From: JBMTVT01 sp049451635
GTDB taxonomy: Bacteria > Bacteroidota > Bacteroidia > Flavobacteriales > Flavobacteriaceae
NCBI GenBank assembly: GCA_049451635.1
Contig: JBMTVT010000001.1
Location: forward strand, 29,198-93,197
DNA: 64,000 nucleotides
Direction: 5' to 3'
Under the pieces are notes generated by a model. It worked only from the letters and a program-made list of their open reading frames with translations. It had not been told where the DNA came from and did no database searches. Each line of letters starts with the position of its first letter. Position 1 is the first letter of the stretch. The position numbers and the translations under genes were made by a program. Shown piece after piece: positions 8,961 to 17,896 of this stretch.

Positions 8961-10601
8961 TTACATTAATTGAAATTCTGCAGCATTAACCATGGCTATA
9001 ATTAATGCGTTTAAACGCGTTCTTACTGTGGTGTCATCACCATCATTTAAATACTGAGCCCAGGTTCCAGACCAATAATAATCAGGAAAACCTTCATCAA
9101 CTAAAAAGCTTTTAAAATAATTTATTCGATCGCTATCAATACTTTCTGGATATAATAAATCGGCAATTTCAGAAACTAAAAAATTAGGATCTGTTGGATT
9201 ATCAATTTTATTTTTCACAAACTGTACTGTGTCTAACTTAGCGTAAATATTCACACCAGTAATCGCGTTTTTACCTTCAATCAAACTTTCAATAAGTTTA
9301 TACCTTCCTATGAGCGTATTTGATGAAAACCAGATTCTATCAAAGTTAGGTTCTTGATAATAAGCAGGGTAACCAGCTACAGAATCAGGATTGTGTATTT
9401 CCATACCTGCAGCTTTGAAATATGAATTATGTATAAAATTAAAAAAGAAATTGCTATAAAATCTCAGTGGATCTGAATTAGGATTTGGATATGTTACACT
9501 AAAAACTGAGCATATTTCTGAAAGTAGTTGTAGCGGACTTTTTATTATACTACCAATAATATTATCTGTAGCATCGCCATCATCTGCATCATAAAAATGT
9601 TCACTAGAAAGTAAGGTTTTTATAACTGGCAATAGATCGTAATTATTATCAATAAGTATTTGTGCTAGCGGTATAATGATATTTGTTTCCACTTCTTGAT
9701 CCCATTCACTTTTTACAAAGTAGCGATATAATTTTCTACAATAAGCTTTGGCAGTTTCTGGTTGAGCAAAAACCATTTCAACAAAGTCGTCAAGCTCTTC
9801 AAAAGCTCCAGTTTCAGTTGTTCTTCCAGTTATTACTTTATTGTTAAAGGCATTACTAAAGGTTTTATCATTCAAATCATGTTGATTAATATTAATATAT
9901 CCCATAGGGATATTCGTATCAGGGTCAATATCACTTCTGTCATTTCTTTTCTTGAACCCAGAAAACACTTTGGCTGCCTGTTGTATGTCTATTTCGGTAT
10001 AGTTAGTATAATTACCCTCACCTATTTGTGGACCTTTTAAAATTGTAAATAACTCTAAAAATTCTCTTGCATAATTTTCGTTTGGGTTATTTTTATTATT
10101 CTGGGTATTGTCCAAATAATCTAACATCCCATTATCCAAAGTAATTTTTTTAGCTAAGGTTTTGATATTTCCTAAAGCATAAAAATCCAATAGATTTAAA
10201 TGATCGTAAAAATATGTTGCCGCACCAACACCAGAATCTTTACCAACTGTAAAGCTTGTATGTAAAAAAAAGGATAATTTATGTTTTAAGGTTGGCGATT
10301 GCATAGCATTATACCACCACCAAGCCGAAACGAAGCTTCGTTTTCTCCCTTGGCCATTAAATGAGTTAGGTAGTTCGGTAGAGGAAGTCCAAAACCCATC
10401 AGGATTGCTAGTGGGTAAAGGGTCATAAGGTTCAACCAAGTCATTGACTGTGTCTTTAATTAAAATGTTCACAGCTTCACTAGCGGGTTTCCCAATGAAA
10501 GTATTTAATTGCTCCTTGGTTAAACTAAAAGAAGCACGCCGAAGAAGGTGTTTAGCCTTTCTTAAATCTAGATTTGGACCTAACGGATTTAGAGATGCCA
10601 T
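8961..10601 (-). CDS. DUF1800 family protein
   Basis: 546 residues of the DUF1800 family, recognisable by the N-terminal HLLRRASFSLTKEQL motif, NENYAREFLELFT (about residue 195), and the C-terminal segment ending NAAEFQLM. No signal peptide is evident, unlike its partner DUF1501 protein, which follows 12 bp downstream in the same operon. Function of the family is not established; co-occurrence with DUF1501 suggests a shared envelope or export role. The gene is intact and is the first of a two-gene transcription unit. Confidence 0.88.
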   Translation of the reverse strand: MASLNPLGPNLDLRKAKHLLRRASFSLTKEQLNTFIGKPASEAVNILIKDTVNDLVEPYDPLPTSNPDGFWTSSTELPNSFNGQGRKRSFVSAWWWYNAMQSPTLKHKLSFFLHTSFTVGKDSGVGAATYFYDHLNLLDFYALGNIKTLAKKITLDNGMLDYLDNTQNNKNNPNENYAREFLELFTILKGPQIGEGNYTNYTEIDIQQAAKVFSGFKKRNDRSDIDPDTNIPMGYININQHDLNDKTFSNAFNNKVITGRTTETGAFEELDDFVEMVFAQPETAKAYCRKLYRYFVKSEWDQEVETNIIIPLAQILIDNNYDLLPVIKTLLSSEHFYDADDGDATDNIIGSIIKSPLQLLSEICSVFSVTYPNPNSDPLRFYSNFFFNFIHNSYFKAAGMEIHNPDSVAGYPAYYQEPNFDRIWFSSNTLIGRYKLIESLIEGKNAITGVNIYAKLDTVQFVKNKIDNPTDPNFLVSEIADLLYPESIDSDRINYFKSFLVDEGFPDYYWSGTWAQYLNDGDDTTVRTRLNALIIAMVNAAEFQLM

Positions 10602-10631
10602 TCATTTTTTTAATTAAAGTATATAAAATAT

Positions 10632-11662
10632 ATGATTTCTAAATTAAAATTCTTCTTTTTTCGTTAAAAATCAATCTTTGATAGAAACGAAGATAATTTA
10701 ATAGAGCAGTATCAAGAATATATTATGGTATTTAAGCCATAAAATGTTATTAAAGTATATGCTCGAGGTGGTGATGTTTTAACGGAACTTGGACAACTCG
10801 TGTAACTGACCATGGTGCCTTAATAAAATTAGAGTTTGACACGCTAGTAGACTTTACTTTAGAATGGTTTGTTTACGATTTAGGACCTGAAAAGATTAAA
10901 TTATATCAACAAGGTGGTAATAGAATCATCCTTAAGAAAAATTGCGATATAATAGTAGATATTACCAAAGAGCGTATTGAAAACTATTTACAAGAATGTT
11001 ACTGGAGAGTAGCAAGATTAACAATTGATGGTGGAGATAATGAAAAAGATTATATAGGTGCCACATTAAAATTTTTCGCCAACAATGTAGTTAAAATGCG
11101 TATAAATGGTGAATTTATTGAAGGTACTTACCAAGTTTTAGCTTATAACACCCAAGGATTTGTATTGCAAATTCAATAAGAAGGAAGATTAAATTTACAA
11201 CTGGAGTGGTTTGTAACTCTTCTTGAACTAGGTTTGATAAAACTAGAAAGTATGGGTAATAGAGATAACAAAATGGTTTTGGAAAGACATTGTTTTGATG
11301 TAGATGAAGACTTGGTTTACATTGATGGTGTATTAATACAAGGGCAATGGGAAGTAGCAAGATATTACATTGCTGAAGGTGAATTAGAAAAAGATAATGA
11401 TTTCTTCATATACACTATAGATTTTAAAGTTTCAGGCAAAGTATTGGTTACCGATCCAAATAATGGAGAATCTAGCGGTTCTTGGTTAGCTTACAGAAAC
11501 GATGGTTTAAATTTGGGTTTATATTTTGGTACAAACGAACTATTCAATCAACTAAATCATAGATGGAAAATTGTAGAAGTAACGTCTAATAGAATAGAGT
11601 TGAAAGATTTAAGTTCAACAGGTGCCATAGAAAGAATTTTAGTCCTTGAAAAGAAAAATTAA
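10632..11662 (+). pseudogene. Decayed repeat-domain (lipocalin-like) envelope protein
   Basis: Only the last third (11234-11662) is a clean ORF and it opens with an unconvincing TTG. Translating upstream gives related sequence broken by lesions: TAA codons in the 5' part, a missing base near 10779 (needed to join YARGGDVL to NGTWTTR) and an in-frame TAA just before 11180 (LQIQ-stop-EGRLNLQLEWF). The reconstructed protein shows three similar domains, each with a W(R/E)VAR- or GTW-type strand followed by an LEWF or LYFGTNEL strand and a terminal IELKD or MVLERH strand. This resembles the small beta-barrel lipoprotein domains common in Flavobacteriia. A plausible ATG is at 10632, but the signal region is degraded. 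Exact family unknown. Confidence 0.75.
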
Positions 11663-11736
11663 TTATGTTTTTGGTTAAAAGGAAACCCCATATTTTCGGT
11701 TTACTTTAGGTTAGTTAGCTAAGTTTCCTTTAAAGA

Positions 11737-11770
11737 GGCTGTCAAAATAAGTTTGACAGCCTTTTTTTAT
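11737..11770 (+). terminator. Strong Rho-independent terminator
   Basis: A perfect 10-bp stem, GGCTGTCAAA / TTTGACAGCC with a 5-nt loop, is followed by seven T. It separates the decayed gene from ffh. A second, longer-range inverted repeat (AAAGGAAAC at 11678 and GTTTCCTTT at 11723) lies just upstream. Confidence 0.9.
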
Positions 11771-11812
11771 TCACTTTGTATGCAAGGGCTTCTATAATAT
11801 ACTTCAAATCAT

Positions 11813-11820
11813 TAACTTTG
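11813..11820 (+). promoter_or_regulatory. Putative -7 box for ffh
   Basis: TAACTTTG fits TAnnTTTG and predicts a leader of about 22 nt before the ffh ATG. No convincing -33 element. Confidence 0.6.
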
Positions 11821-11846
11821 CACTTCTTAAAATTTCAATAAAAATT

Positions 11847-13175
11847 ATGTTCAATAATTTAAGCGATAAATTAGATAAAGCTTTACACGTACTAAAAGGT
11901 CATGGGAGCATCACCGAGGTAAATGTAGCCGAAACCTTAAAAGAAGTACGGCGAGCTTTACTTGATGCCGATGTTAACTTTAAAATAGCAAAAGATTTTA
12001 CCAATAAGGTAAAAGAAAAAGCTCTTGGGCAAAATGTATTAACCACTTTGCAGCCTGGGCAACTCATGGTTAAAATTGTAAAAGATGAGTTAACCGATCT
12101 TATGGGCGGTGACGCCGAAGGTATTAACTTGTCTGGTGCGCCAAGCATAATTTTAATGTCTGGTTTACAGGGTTCTGGTAAAACTACATTCTCAGGTAAG
12201 CTTGCAAATTATTTAAAAAACAAAAAAGCAAAGAAACCATTATTGGTGGCTTGTGATGTTTATAGACCTGCGGCGATTGACCAATTGCATGTGGTTGGAG
12301 AACAAATTGGCGTTGAGGTTTTTAGCGACAAAGGAAATAACGATCCTGTTGCGATTTCAAAAGCAGCCGTTGCGCATGCAAAAGCAAATGGGTTTAATGT
12401 GGTTATTATAGATACCGCTGGTCGTTTAGCTGTTGATGAAGCGATGATGACTGAGATATCAAACATCCATAAAGCAATTCAGCCACATGAAACCTTATTT
12501 GTGGTAGATTCTATGACGGGTCAAGATGCTGTTAATACGGCAAAAGCTTTTAATGATGTATTGAATTTTGATGGGGTAATCCTTACCAAACTAGATGGTG
12601 ATACACGTGGTGGAGCTGCTATTTCAATAAAATCTGTAGTTAATAAACCCATCAAATTTATTGGTACAGGAGAAAAAATGGAAGCAATTGATGTGTTCTA
12701 TCCCTCTCGTATGGCCGACCGTATTCTGGGTATGGGTGATGTGGTATCGTTAGTTGAAAGAGCACAAGAGCAATTTGATGAGGAAGAAGCTAGAAAGCTT
12801 CAAAAGAAAATAGCCAAAAACCAGTTTGGTTTTGATGATTTCCTAAAGCAAATACAGCAAATTAAAAAAATGGGAAACATGAAAGACCTTATGGGTATGA
12901 TTCCCGGTGCTGGGAAAATGCTAAAAGATGTTGATATTGATGATGATGCCTTTAAAGGTATTGAGGCCATAATTCATTCTATGACACCAAAAGAGCGTAC
13001 AAACCCAGCGGTGCTCAATGCGAGTAGAAAGAAACGAGTAGCTAAAGGTTCCGGTACGTCTGTTCAAGAGGTTAATCAGCTTTTAAAACAATTCGATCAA
13101 ATGAGCAAGATGATGAAAATGATGCAAGGTGATGGCGGTAAAAAGATGATGCAAATGATGAAAAACATACGTTAA
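11847..13175 (+). CDS. ffh: Signal recognition particle protein Ffh
   Basis: SRP54 GTPase that binds signal sequences with 4.5S RNA and targets ribosomes to FtsY and SecYEG. 442 residues. N domain (about 1-95), then the G domain with P-loop GLQGSGKTTFSGKLA, DVYRPAAIDQL, DTAGRLAVDE and TKLDGDTRGGAA. The C-terminal M domain is methionine-rich, ending KMMKMMQGDGGKKMMQMM. Full length and intact. folD follows 28 bp downstream and is probably co-transcribed. Confidence 0.98.
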   Translation: MFNNLSDKLDKALHVLKGHGSITEVNVAETLKEVRRALLDADVNFKIAKDFTNKVKEKALGQNVLTTLQPGQLMVKIVKDELTDLMGGDAEGINLSGAPSIILMSGLQGSGKTTFSGKLANYLKNKKAKKPLLVACDVYRPAAIDQLHVVGEQIGVEVFSDKGNNDPVAISKAAVAHAKANGFNVVIIDTAGRLAVDEAMMTEISNIHKAIQPHETLFVVDSMTGQDAVNTAKAFNDVLNFDGVILTKLDGDTRGGAAISIKSVVNKPIKFIGTGEKMEAIDVFYPSRMADRILGMGDVVSLVERAQEQFDEEEARKLQKKIAKNQFGFDDFLKQIQQIKKMGNMKDLMGMIPGAGKMLKDVDIDDDAFKGIEAIIHSMTPKERTNPAVLNASRKKRVAKGSGTSVQEVNQLLKQFDQMSKMMKMMQGDGGKKMMQMMKNIR

Positions 13176-13203
13176 TCGTTCATTATAAAACACAAAATAA
13201 AAC

Positions 13204-14082
13204 ATGACCATTTTAGACGGTAAGAAAGTTAGTAATGATATAAAAGGTGAAATTGCTGAACATGTTAAAGCAATGAAATCAAAAGGAGAGAAAGTACCTC
13301 ATTTGGCGGCAATTTTAGTAGGGTCGGATGGTGCAAGTATGACTTACGTCAATGCCAAAGTAAAGGCTTGCGAGCGCATTGGTTTTAATTCTACACTTAT
13401 TGAACTCCCAGAATATACTTCAGAAAATGAGTTGCTTGAAAAAATTAACGAATTAAACTCCAATAATGATATAGATGGTTTTATAGTACAATTGCCTTTG
13501 CCAGAACAAATTGATGAACAAAAGGTTATAATGGCTATAGACCCAAATAAAGATGTTGATGGTTTTCATCCTGTAAATGTTGGAAGAATGGCTTTAGATT
13601 TGCCAACGTTTTTACCGGCAACACCATATGGAATCCTAGAGCTTTTAGAAAGGTATCAAGTTGAAACTTCTGGTAAGAATGTAGTCGTTATGGGTAGAAG
13701 CCATATTGTTGGTCGCCCTATGAGTATTTTAATGAGCCAAAAACGAAAAGCAGGTGATGCTACGGTTACAGTTGTTCATAGTCGTTCTAAAAATTTAAAA
13801 GAAATAACTTTAGGTGCTGATATTATTGTAGCGGCCATTGGTATTTCAGAATTTTTAACAGGAGATATGGTAAAGGAAGATGTAGTTATTATTGATGTTG
13901 GCATTACCCGTGTTCCTGATGCTACAAAAAAGAATGGATACAGACTTGCTGGTGATGTGCATTATGAAAGTGCTAGCCAAAAAGCAAGCTATATAACGCC
14001 AGTACCAGGTGGTGTTGGACCTATGACGATTGCTATGTTACTTAAAAACACACTACTTGCCAGAGAAAGGAATGCGAAGTAA
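13204..14082 (+). CDS. folD: Bifunctional methylenetetrahydrofolate dehydrogenase / cyclohydrolase
   Basis: Interconverts 5,10-methylene-THF and 10-formyl-THF in one-carbon metabolism. 292 residues. Catalytic Lys lies in [14 protein letters not shown] (about 50-62), with QLPLPEQI and the cofactor loop [11 protein letters not shown] (about 163-173). The C-terminal signature is [16 protein letters not shown]. The usual PCTP loop reads PATPYG here, a Cys to Ala change outside the catalytic residues. Lies between ffh and a membrane protein gene with a 12-bp gap to the latter, suggesting one transcript. Confidence 0.97.
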   Translation: MTILDGKKVSNDIKGEIAEHVKAMKSKGEKVPHLAAILVGSDGASMTYVNAKVKACERIGFNSTLIELPEYTSENELLEKINELNSNNDIDGFIVQLPLPEQIDEQKVIMAIDPNKDVDGFHPVNVGRMALDLPTFLPATPYGILELLERYQVETSGKNVVVMGRSHIVGRPMSILMSQKRKAGDATVTVVHSRSKNLKEITLGADIIVAAIGISEFLTGDMVKEDVVIIDVGITRVPDATKKNGYRLAGDVHYESASQKASYITPVPGGVGPMTIAMLLKNTLLARERNAK

Positions 14083-14094
14083 AAAAATTGCATT

Positions 14095-14820
14095 ATGATT
14101 TTTTTAATTTATGATGCAATTTTTTTATTGAACAGAGTTGAAATTGGCAGTTCTCAACATATATTACCCATTTTAAGTGCCATTTTGTTTTCTGTTTTAT
14201 TTATTAAATATGCGAAATATAAATGGAACAAAAAACAGCAGAAAAAGGCACTTCATCTTTCAGCTTGTGTAATTAGTGTAACCGTTTTAGGCTTTCATTT
14301 GCATAAAATGAGCTGGGGTAATTACAATCTTTCAACAGATTTACCTTTGTATTTGTGTAGTTTAATGGGATTGTTAATTCCTCTATTTACTTATTACCAA
14401 AAGTTTTGGATGTATGAAATTTTGGTTTTTTGGATTATTGCAGGGACTTTGCAAGGTGTTTTGACACCTGATATTCAGCTTGGGTTTCCAAGCTTTGATT
14501 ATTTTAGATATTGGGTAGTACACTTAGGGCTTTTAACAATTATTTTTTATGCTACTTTCGTTTTAAAAATGAGACCTAAATTTAAAAGTGTTTTTAAATC
14601 TTTTTTTGCATTACAGCTTTATGTAATTATGATGGTTATTATAAATTACACACTAAATGCCAACTATTTTTATTTAAATGAAAAGCCTCAATCAGCTTCT
14701 ATTTTAGATTATTTTGGTGAATGGCCTTGGTATATTTTAGTCGCCCAACTTATTATAATACCTTACTTTCTATTGATTTATTTACCTTTTTATGTGGTTG
14801 AAAAAAGGAAAGTTTCCTAA
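14095..14820 (+). CDS. TIGR02206/YwaF-type integral membrane protein
   Basis: 241 residues with about six or seven hydrophobic segments and very few charged residues between them. It resembles the YwaF/TIGR02206 family, including the HLPLYLCS-like segment (here DLPLYLCSLMG, about residue 82) and a tryptophan-rich last loop (FGEWPWYILV). Function of the family is unknown. It is the last gene of the ffh-folD run and meets the convergent VOC gene with no gap (stop at 14820, next gene ends at 14821). Confidence 0.75.
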   Translation: MIFLIYDAIFLLNRVEIGSSQHILPILSAILFSVLFIKYAKYKWNKKQQKKALHLSACVISVTVLGFHLHKMSWGNYNLSTDLPLYLCSLMGLLIPLFTYYQKFWMYEILVFWIIAGTLQGVLTPDIQLGFPSFDYFRYWVVHLGLLTIIFYATFVLKMRPKFKSVFKSFFALQLYVIMMVIINYTLNANYFYLNEKPQSASILDYFGEWPWYILVAQLIIIPYFLLIYLPFYVVEKRKVS

Positions 14821-15246
14821 TTATTTAGCAAATAATTGCCCCATATCTTTAAACGCTTTAAACTCTAAAGCATTCCTAGAAGGATCGTAAAAAAACATGG
14901 TAGCTTGTTCGCCAACCAAACCTTCAAAACGAATATAAGGCTCAATAACAAATTTGATGTTTTTTTGTTTTAAATTATCAGCAAAAGCATGAAAAATATC
15001 CCAAGGTAAAACCACACCAAAATGAGGTACAGGAATATCTTTTCCATCAACGGGGTTAGTATGTAAAACGTCATCAGATTTTGGCTTGTAATGAATAACT
15101 ATTTGATGTCCAAAGAAATTAAAATCTACCCAATGATCGCTGCTTCTACCTTCTTCACATCCTAAAATATCACGATAAAAAGCTCTACATTCATTTAAAT
15201 TGTAAACTGGAATTGCTAGGTGAAAAGGCGATAAAGTTGTGTTCAT
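14821..15246 (-). CDS. VOC family (glyoxalase-like) protein
   Basis: 141 residues with the vicinal oxygen chelate beta-alpha-beta-beta-beta pattern in two halves. Metal-ligand candidates are the His in FHLAIPV (residue 8), the His in [10 protein letters not shown] and the Glu in NALEFKAF near the C-terminus. Members act in dioxygenase, isomerase or resistance reactions; the substrate here cannot be assigned. A second VOC gene in this window (36.8-37.2 kb) is broken. Confidence 0.85.
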   Translation of the reverse strand: MNTTLSPFHLAIPVYNLNECRAFYRDILGCEEGRSSDHWVDFNFFGHQIVIHYKPKSDDVLHTNPVDGKDIPVPHFGVVLPWDIFHAFADNLKQKNIKFVIEPYIRFEGLVGEQATMFFYDPSRNALEFKAFKDMGQLFAK

Positions 15247-15292
15247 ATTTTTAGTTTATCTATCTAAAATAAATATAATTAATTAAGATATC

Positions 15293-15857
15293 CTATTGTT
15301 CTCTTTCACAATTTATTTTCCAAGTTGGATAGATAACGGTTTCAGACTTATCAACCCATTCACCAATGCATTTATAACCGGTTTCAGATATGTCATAAAA
15401 AGTCAATCTGAAAAACCCATCCATTCCATTTGGTGCTTTTTGCTCTTTGTATAAAACAATTTTTCCTACTTCTTTTATGCCTTCCCATGCTGGTAAGGTT
15501 TTTGGGATTCCTTTTGACGAGTAATAATGTACATGCCATTTACTGCTATCGGCGTTAAATTGCCTAATGCTTCCTGAATGTCCACCATCTGCTTTTAAAG
15601 TCTCATCTTGAACTGCAATACCATTCATAATGTATTTAAATCGCCATGTCATATCAATTTCATATGCCCAAGTGCCGTCTGGATTTCGAGCAGTAGATTT
15701 ACATTGGTATTCCCCAATCATGGGTTCAAAATCCTTAATTTGTAAAGGTGCTTCAGGGTTTGGTCTCCCAAAAGAGAACGCTTTGTTGGGTTCAAAATCA
15801 TATTGCGCTAGGTCAGAAAATGACGTAAAAAAATAGAAGAGGAGTAGTTAGTCGCAT
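15293..15857 (-). pseudogene. DUF1579-like secreted protein, frameshifted in a homopolymer
   Basis: The downstream ORF (15721 to 15293) opens at an internal Met, but coding sequence clearly continues upstream in frame as SDLAQYDFEPNKAFSFGR and NPEAPLQIKDFEP up to a run of seven A on the plus strand (15827-15833). An ATG at 15857 gives MRLTTPLLFF in another frame. Deleting one base of the run joins the two into MRLTTPLLFFTSFSDLAQ, a plausible signal peptide. The body (NPDGTWAYEIDMTWRFKYI, GIAVQDE, IYPTWKINCERE) resembles DUF1579-like proteins of unknown function. The lesion could be real decay, slippage-based phase variation or a sequencing error. Confidence 0.75.
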
Positions 15858-15929
15858 AATTAACTTTTTTTTAAAGTTAAAGAAGAACTAAAAACCAGTT
15901 AGCTATTTATGAATAAATTAACAGCTAAT

Positions 15930-16685
15930 TTAACGTTTTGCTCGTTTTTTTTGAGCAAATGTTTTTGTTGAATTTACCAATAAATCATTCAACTCCTTAA
16001 ACTCAGTCTTGGTTAATTCTCGATACTCTCCAACGGGGATATCTAATTTAATATTCATGATTCTAACCCGTTTTAAAGTTTGCACTTCGTAATTTAAATA
16101 ATCGCACATTCTACGAATTTGCCTATTTAGACCTTGAGTTAAAATAATTTTAAATGTGTAAGTACTTAATTTTTCTACTACGCACTTTTTTGTGGTTTTA
16201 TTCAAATCTGCTAAATGAATTCCGCCACTCATACGCTCAATAAAAGTTTGTGAAATGGACTTATCAACGGTAACAACATATTCTTTTTCGTGGTTGTTAC
16301 TAGCACGAAGAATTTTGTTTACAATATCGCCATCGTCGGTAAGTAAAATTAAACCTTCGCTGGGTTTGTCCAATCTGCCAATAGGGAAAATACGCTTTGG
16401 GTAGTTTATAAAATCTATGATATTGTCTTTTTCAACAGATGTATCGGTGGTACAAACAATACCAACAGGTTTATTAAAAGCCAAATAAACAAAAGCTTCT
16501 TTAGCGTTTTTTATCTCCTTTCCATCTACGGATACCACATCATTCGGGGCAATTTTTGTGCCCATTTCGGGTACAACACCATTTATGGTTACACGTCCTG
16601 CATCAATAAGTTTATCGGCTTCTCTACGCGAGCAATAGCCTACTTCACTTAAAAATTTGTTTATGCGTTTTAAATCTTCTGCCAT
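15930..16685 (-). CDS. rluF: 23S rRNA pseudouridine synthase, RluF-type
   Basis: 251 residues. An N-terminal S4 RNA-binding domain (RINKFLSEVGYCSRREADKL) is followed by a RsuA-type pseudouridine synthase core, with the catalytic Asp in GRLDKPSEGLILLT. The segment DIVNKILRASNNHEKEYVV matches the RluF subgroup, which modifies 23S rRNA around position 2604 in E. coli. The C-terminus is basic (KRAKR). A TAnnTTTG match ends only 4 nt before the ATG, so any transcript from it would be nearly leaderless; alternatively the gene is read from the hydrolase gene 19 bp upstream. Confidence 0.92.
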   Translation of the reverse strand: MAEDLKRINKFLSEVGYCSRREADKLIDAGRVTINGVVPEMGTKIAPNDVVSVDGKEIKNAKEAFVYLAFNKPVGIVCTTDTSVEKDNIIDFINYPKRIFPIGRLDKPSEGLILLTDDGDIVNKILRASNNHEKEYVVTVDKSISQTFIERMSGGIHLADLNKTTKKCVVEKLSTYTFKIILTQGLNRQIRRMCDYLNYEVQTLKRVRIMNIKLDIPVGEYRELTKTEFKELNDLLVNSTKTFAQKKRAKR

Positions 16686-16689
16686 AATT

Positions 16690-16697
16690 CAAAAGTA
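16690..16697 (-). promoter_or_regulatory. Putative -7 box abutting the rluF start
   Basis: TACTTTTG on the minus strand matches TAnnTTTG and ends 4 nt before the rluF ATG. Matches of this short motif occur by chance in AT-rich DNA, so support is weak. Confidence 0.35.
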
Positions 16698-16704
16698 CAA
16701 CAAT

Positions 16705-17532
16705 TTATGTCTTTAGAAAGTCTAAAAGATCATTGTAAATCTCATCAGATTTAAGTCCATGACCATGTCCTGTTGTGGTAATTAATTTTGAATTTGAATA
16801 GTGTTTTTCAAAATCAAGCGCATCACTATAGGGAATGATGCGGTCTTTCTTATCGTGAACAATGAGCCCTTTTGATTGGATTTTTTCTGAAAATTTGGCT
16901 GCTGAAAAATACTCTGGCAAATGGTCGTATTTTTTTAAAACATATTGATTCATAGCATCAATAATTTTTTTGTTGTATCCCATCATTTTTGAATACCTAT
17001 CAAAAACTCCAGTAAAATTTGAAGGCGCACCAAGTAAAACTAATTTTTGCAAGCTCTGTAATTGATATTTATGCTGAAAAAATACAGAAGCCATACCACC
17101 TACAGAATGCCCAATAATTACATTAGCTTGAAACTTTTTTGCTACTATATGAATACATTCTGAAAACAAAAGGGCATTAAATAATTTCCCTGAAGAGTTT
17201 CCGTGTGCGGGTGCATCAAGCGCGATTACATTATAATCTTCTTTCAATAAGATTTTTATCAAATCTTTCCATCTGGATGTATTGCTTTCCCAACCATGCG
17301 CTAAAAGAACAGTGTCTTTTTCACCTTTCCATTGATAGGTTGCTATTTGGATGTCTTTATATGTTAATGTTTCCCGTTTAGCAGATTTTAAAATAGATTT
17401 GTCTAAGGCTTTTAATTTTCCTTTTTGTGGTCTTGAAAATAACTGTATGGCAAGTTTTGCTGCTAATTTTGAAGAAAAATGACTTACTATATTCAACGAA
17501 ACACCAATAGTTTTAAATAGCTTTTTACCCAT
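16705..17532 (-). CDS. Alpha/beta hydrolase
   Basis: 275 residues with the alpha/beta-hydrolase order. Oxyanion-hole region LLAHGWESNTSRW, nucleophile elbow GHSVGG with the Ser at about residue 146, acid Asp in HDKKDRIIPY and catalytic His in TTGHGHGLKS near the C-terminus. No signal peptide, so cytoplasmic esterase- or lipase-like activity is likely, substrate unknown. It starts 1 bp after the cupin stop codon and belongs to a minus-strand run YitT-cupin-hydrolase. Confidence 0.88.
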   Translation of the reverse strand: MGKKLFKTIGVSLNIVSHFSSKLAAKLAIQLFSRPQKGKLKALDKSILKSAKRETLTYKDIQIATYQWKGEKDTVLLAHGWESNTSRWKDLIKILLKEDYNVIALDAPAHGNSSGKLFNALLFSECIHIVAKKFQANVIIGHSVGGMASVFFQHKYQLQSLQKLVLLGAPSNFTGVFDRYSKMMGYNKKIIDAMNQYVLKKYDHLPEYFSAAKFSEKIQSKGLIVHDKKDRIIPYSDALDFEKHYSNSKLITTTGHGHGLKSDEIYNDLLDFLKT

Positions 17533-17533
17533 G

Positions 17534-17896
17534 TTAATCTTCTCTATTTACTAAATCCATTGAAAAGGCAGGTGTACAAATAGCAATATATTCACAAACT
17601 TCTGTAAATGGATTGGAGTATTGTACTCTGGTGTTTTTTTCAATTTTTATTGATTGTCCAGCTTCTAAAACTACGGTTTCTCCATCAATAATAAATTGTT
17701 TTTTTCCTTTAATGATGAATGTAAACTCATCAAATTCTGGCGTTTGAAAAGGTTCGCTCCAACCGGCCGGTGCTTTCATATGTGCAATACTTATATTTGA
17801 ATTGCCATCGGTGGCTAAACCAAAGTGTTCTTTAATTATTTTGCCATCGGTTGTTGGAACAACAAACGGATTGTCTTGTATTGTGTATTTTTTCAT
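17534..17896 (-). CDS. Small cupin-domain protein
   Basis: 120 residues forming a single cupin barrel. Motif 1 region is around SEPFQTPEFDEFTFIIKGK and motif 2 around LEAGQSIKIEKNTRVQYSNP. Members bind metals or small ligands; specificity cannot be inferred. Overlaps the upstream YitT gene by 4 bp (ATGA) and the hydrolase gene begins 1 bp after its stop, so translation of the three is probably coupled. Confidence 0.85.
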   Translation of the reverse strand: MKKYTIQDNPFVVPTTDGKIIKEHFGLATDGNSNISIAHMKAPAGWSEPFQTPEFDEFTFIIKGKKQFIIDGETVVLEAGQSIKIEKNTRVQYSNPFTEVCEYIAICTPAFSMDLVNRED

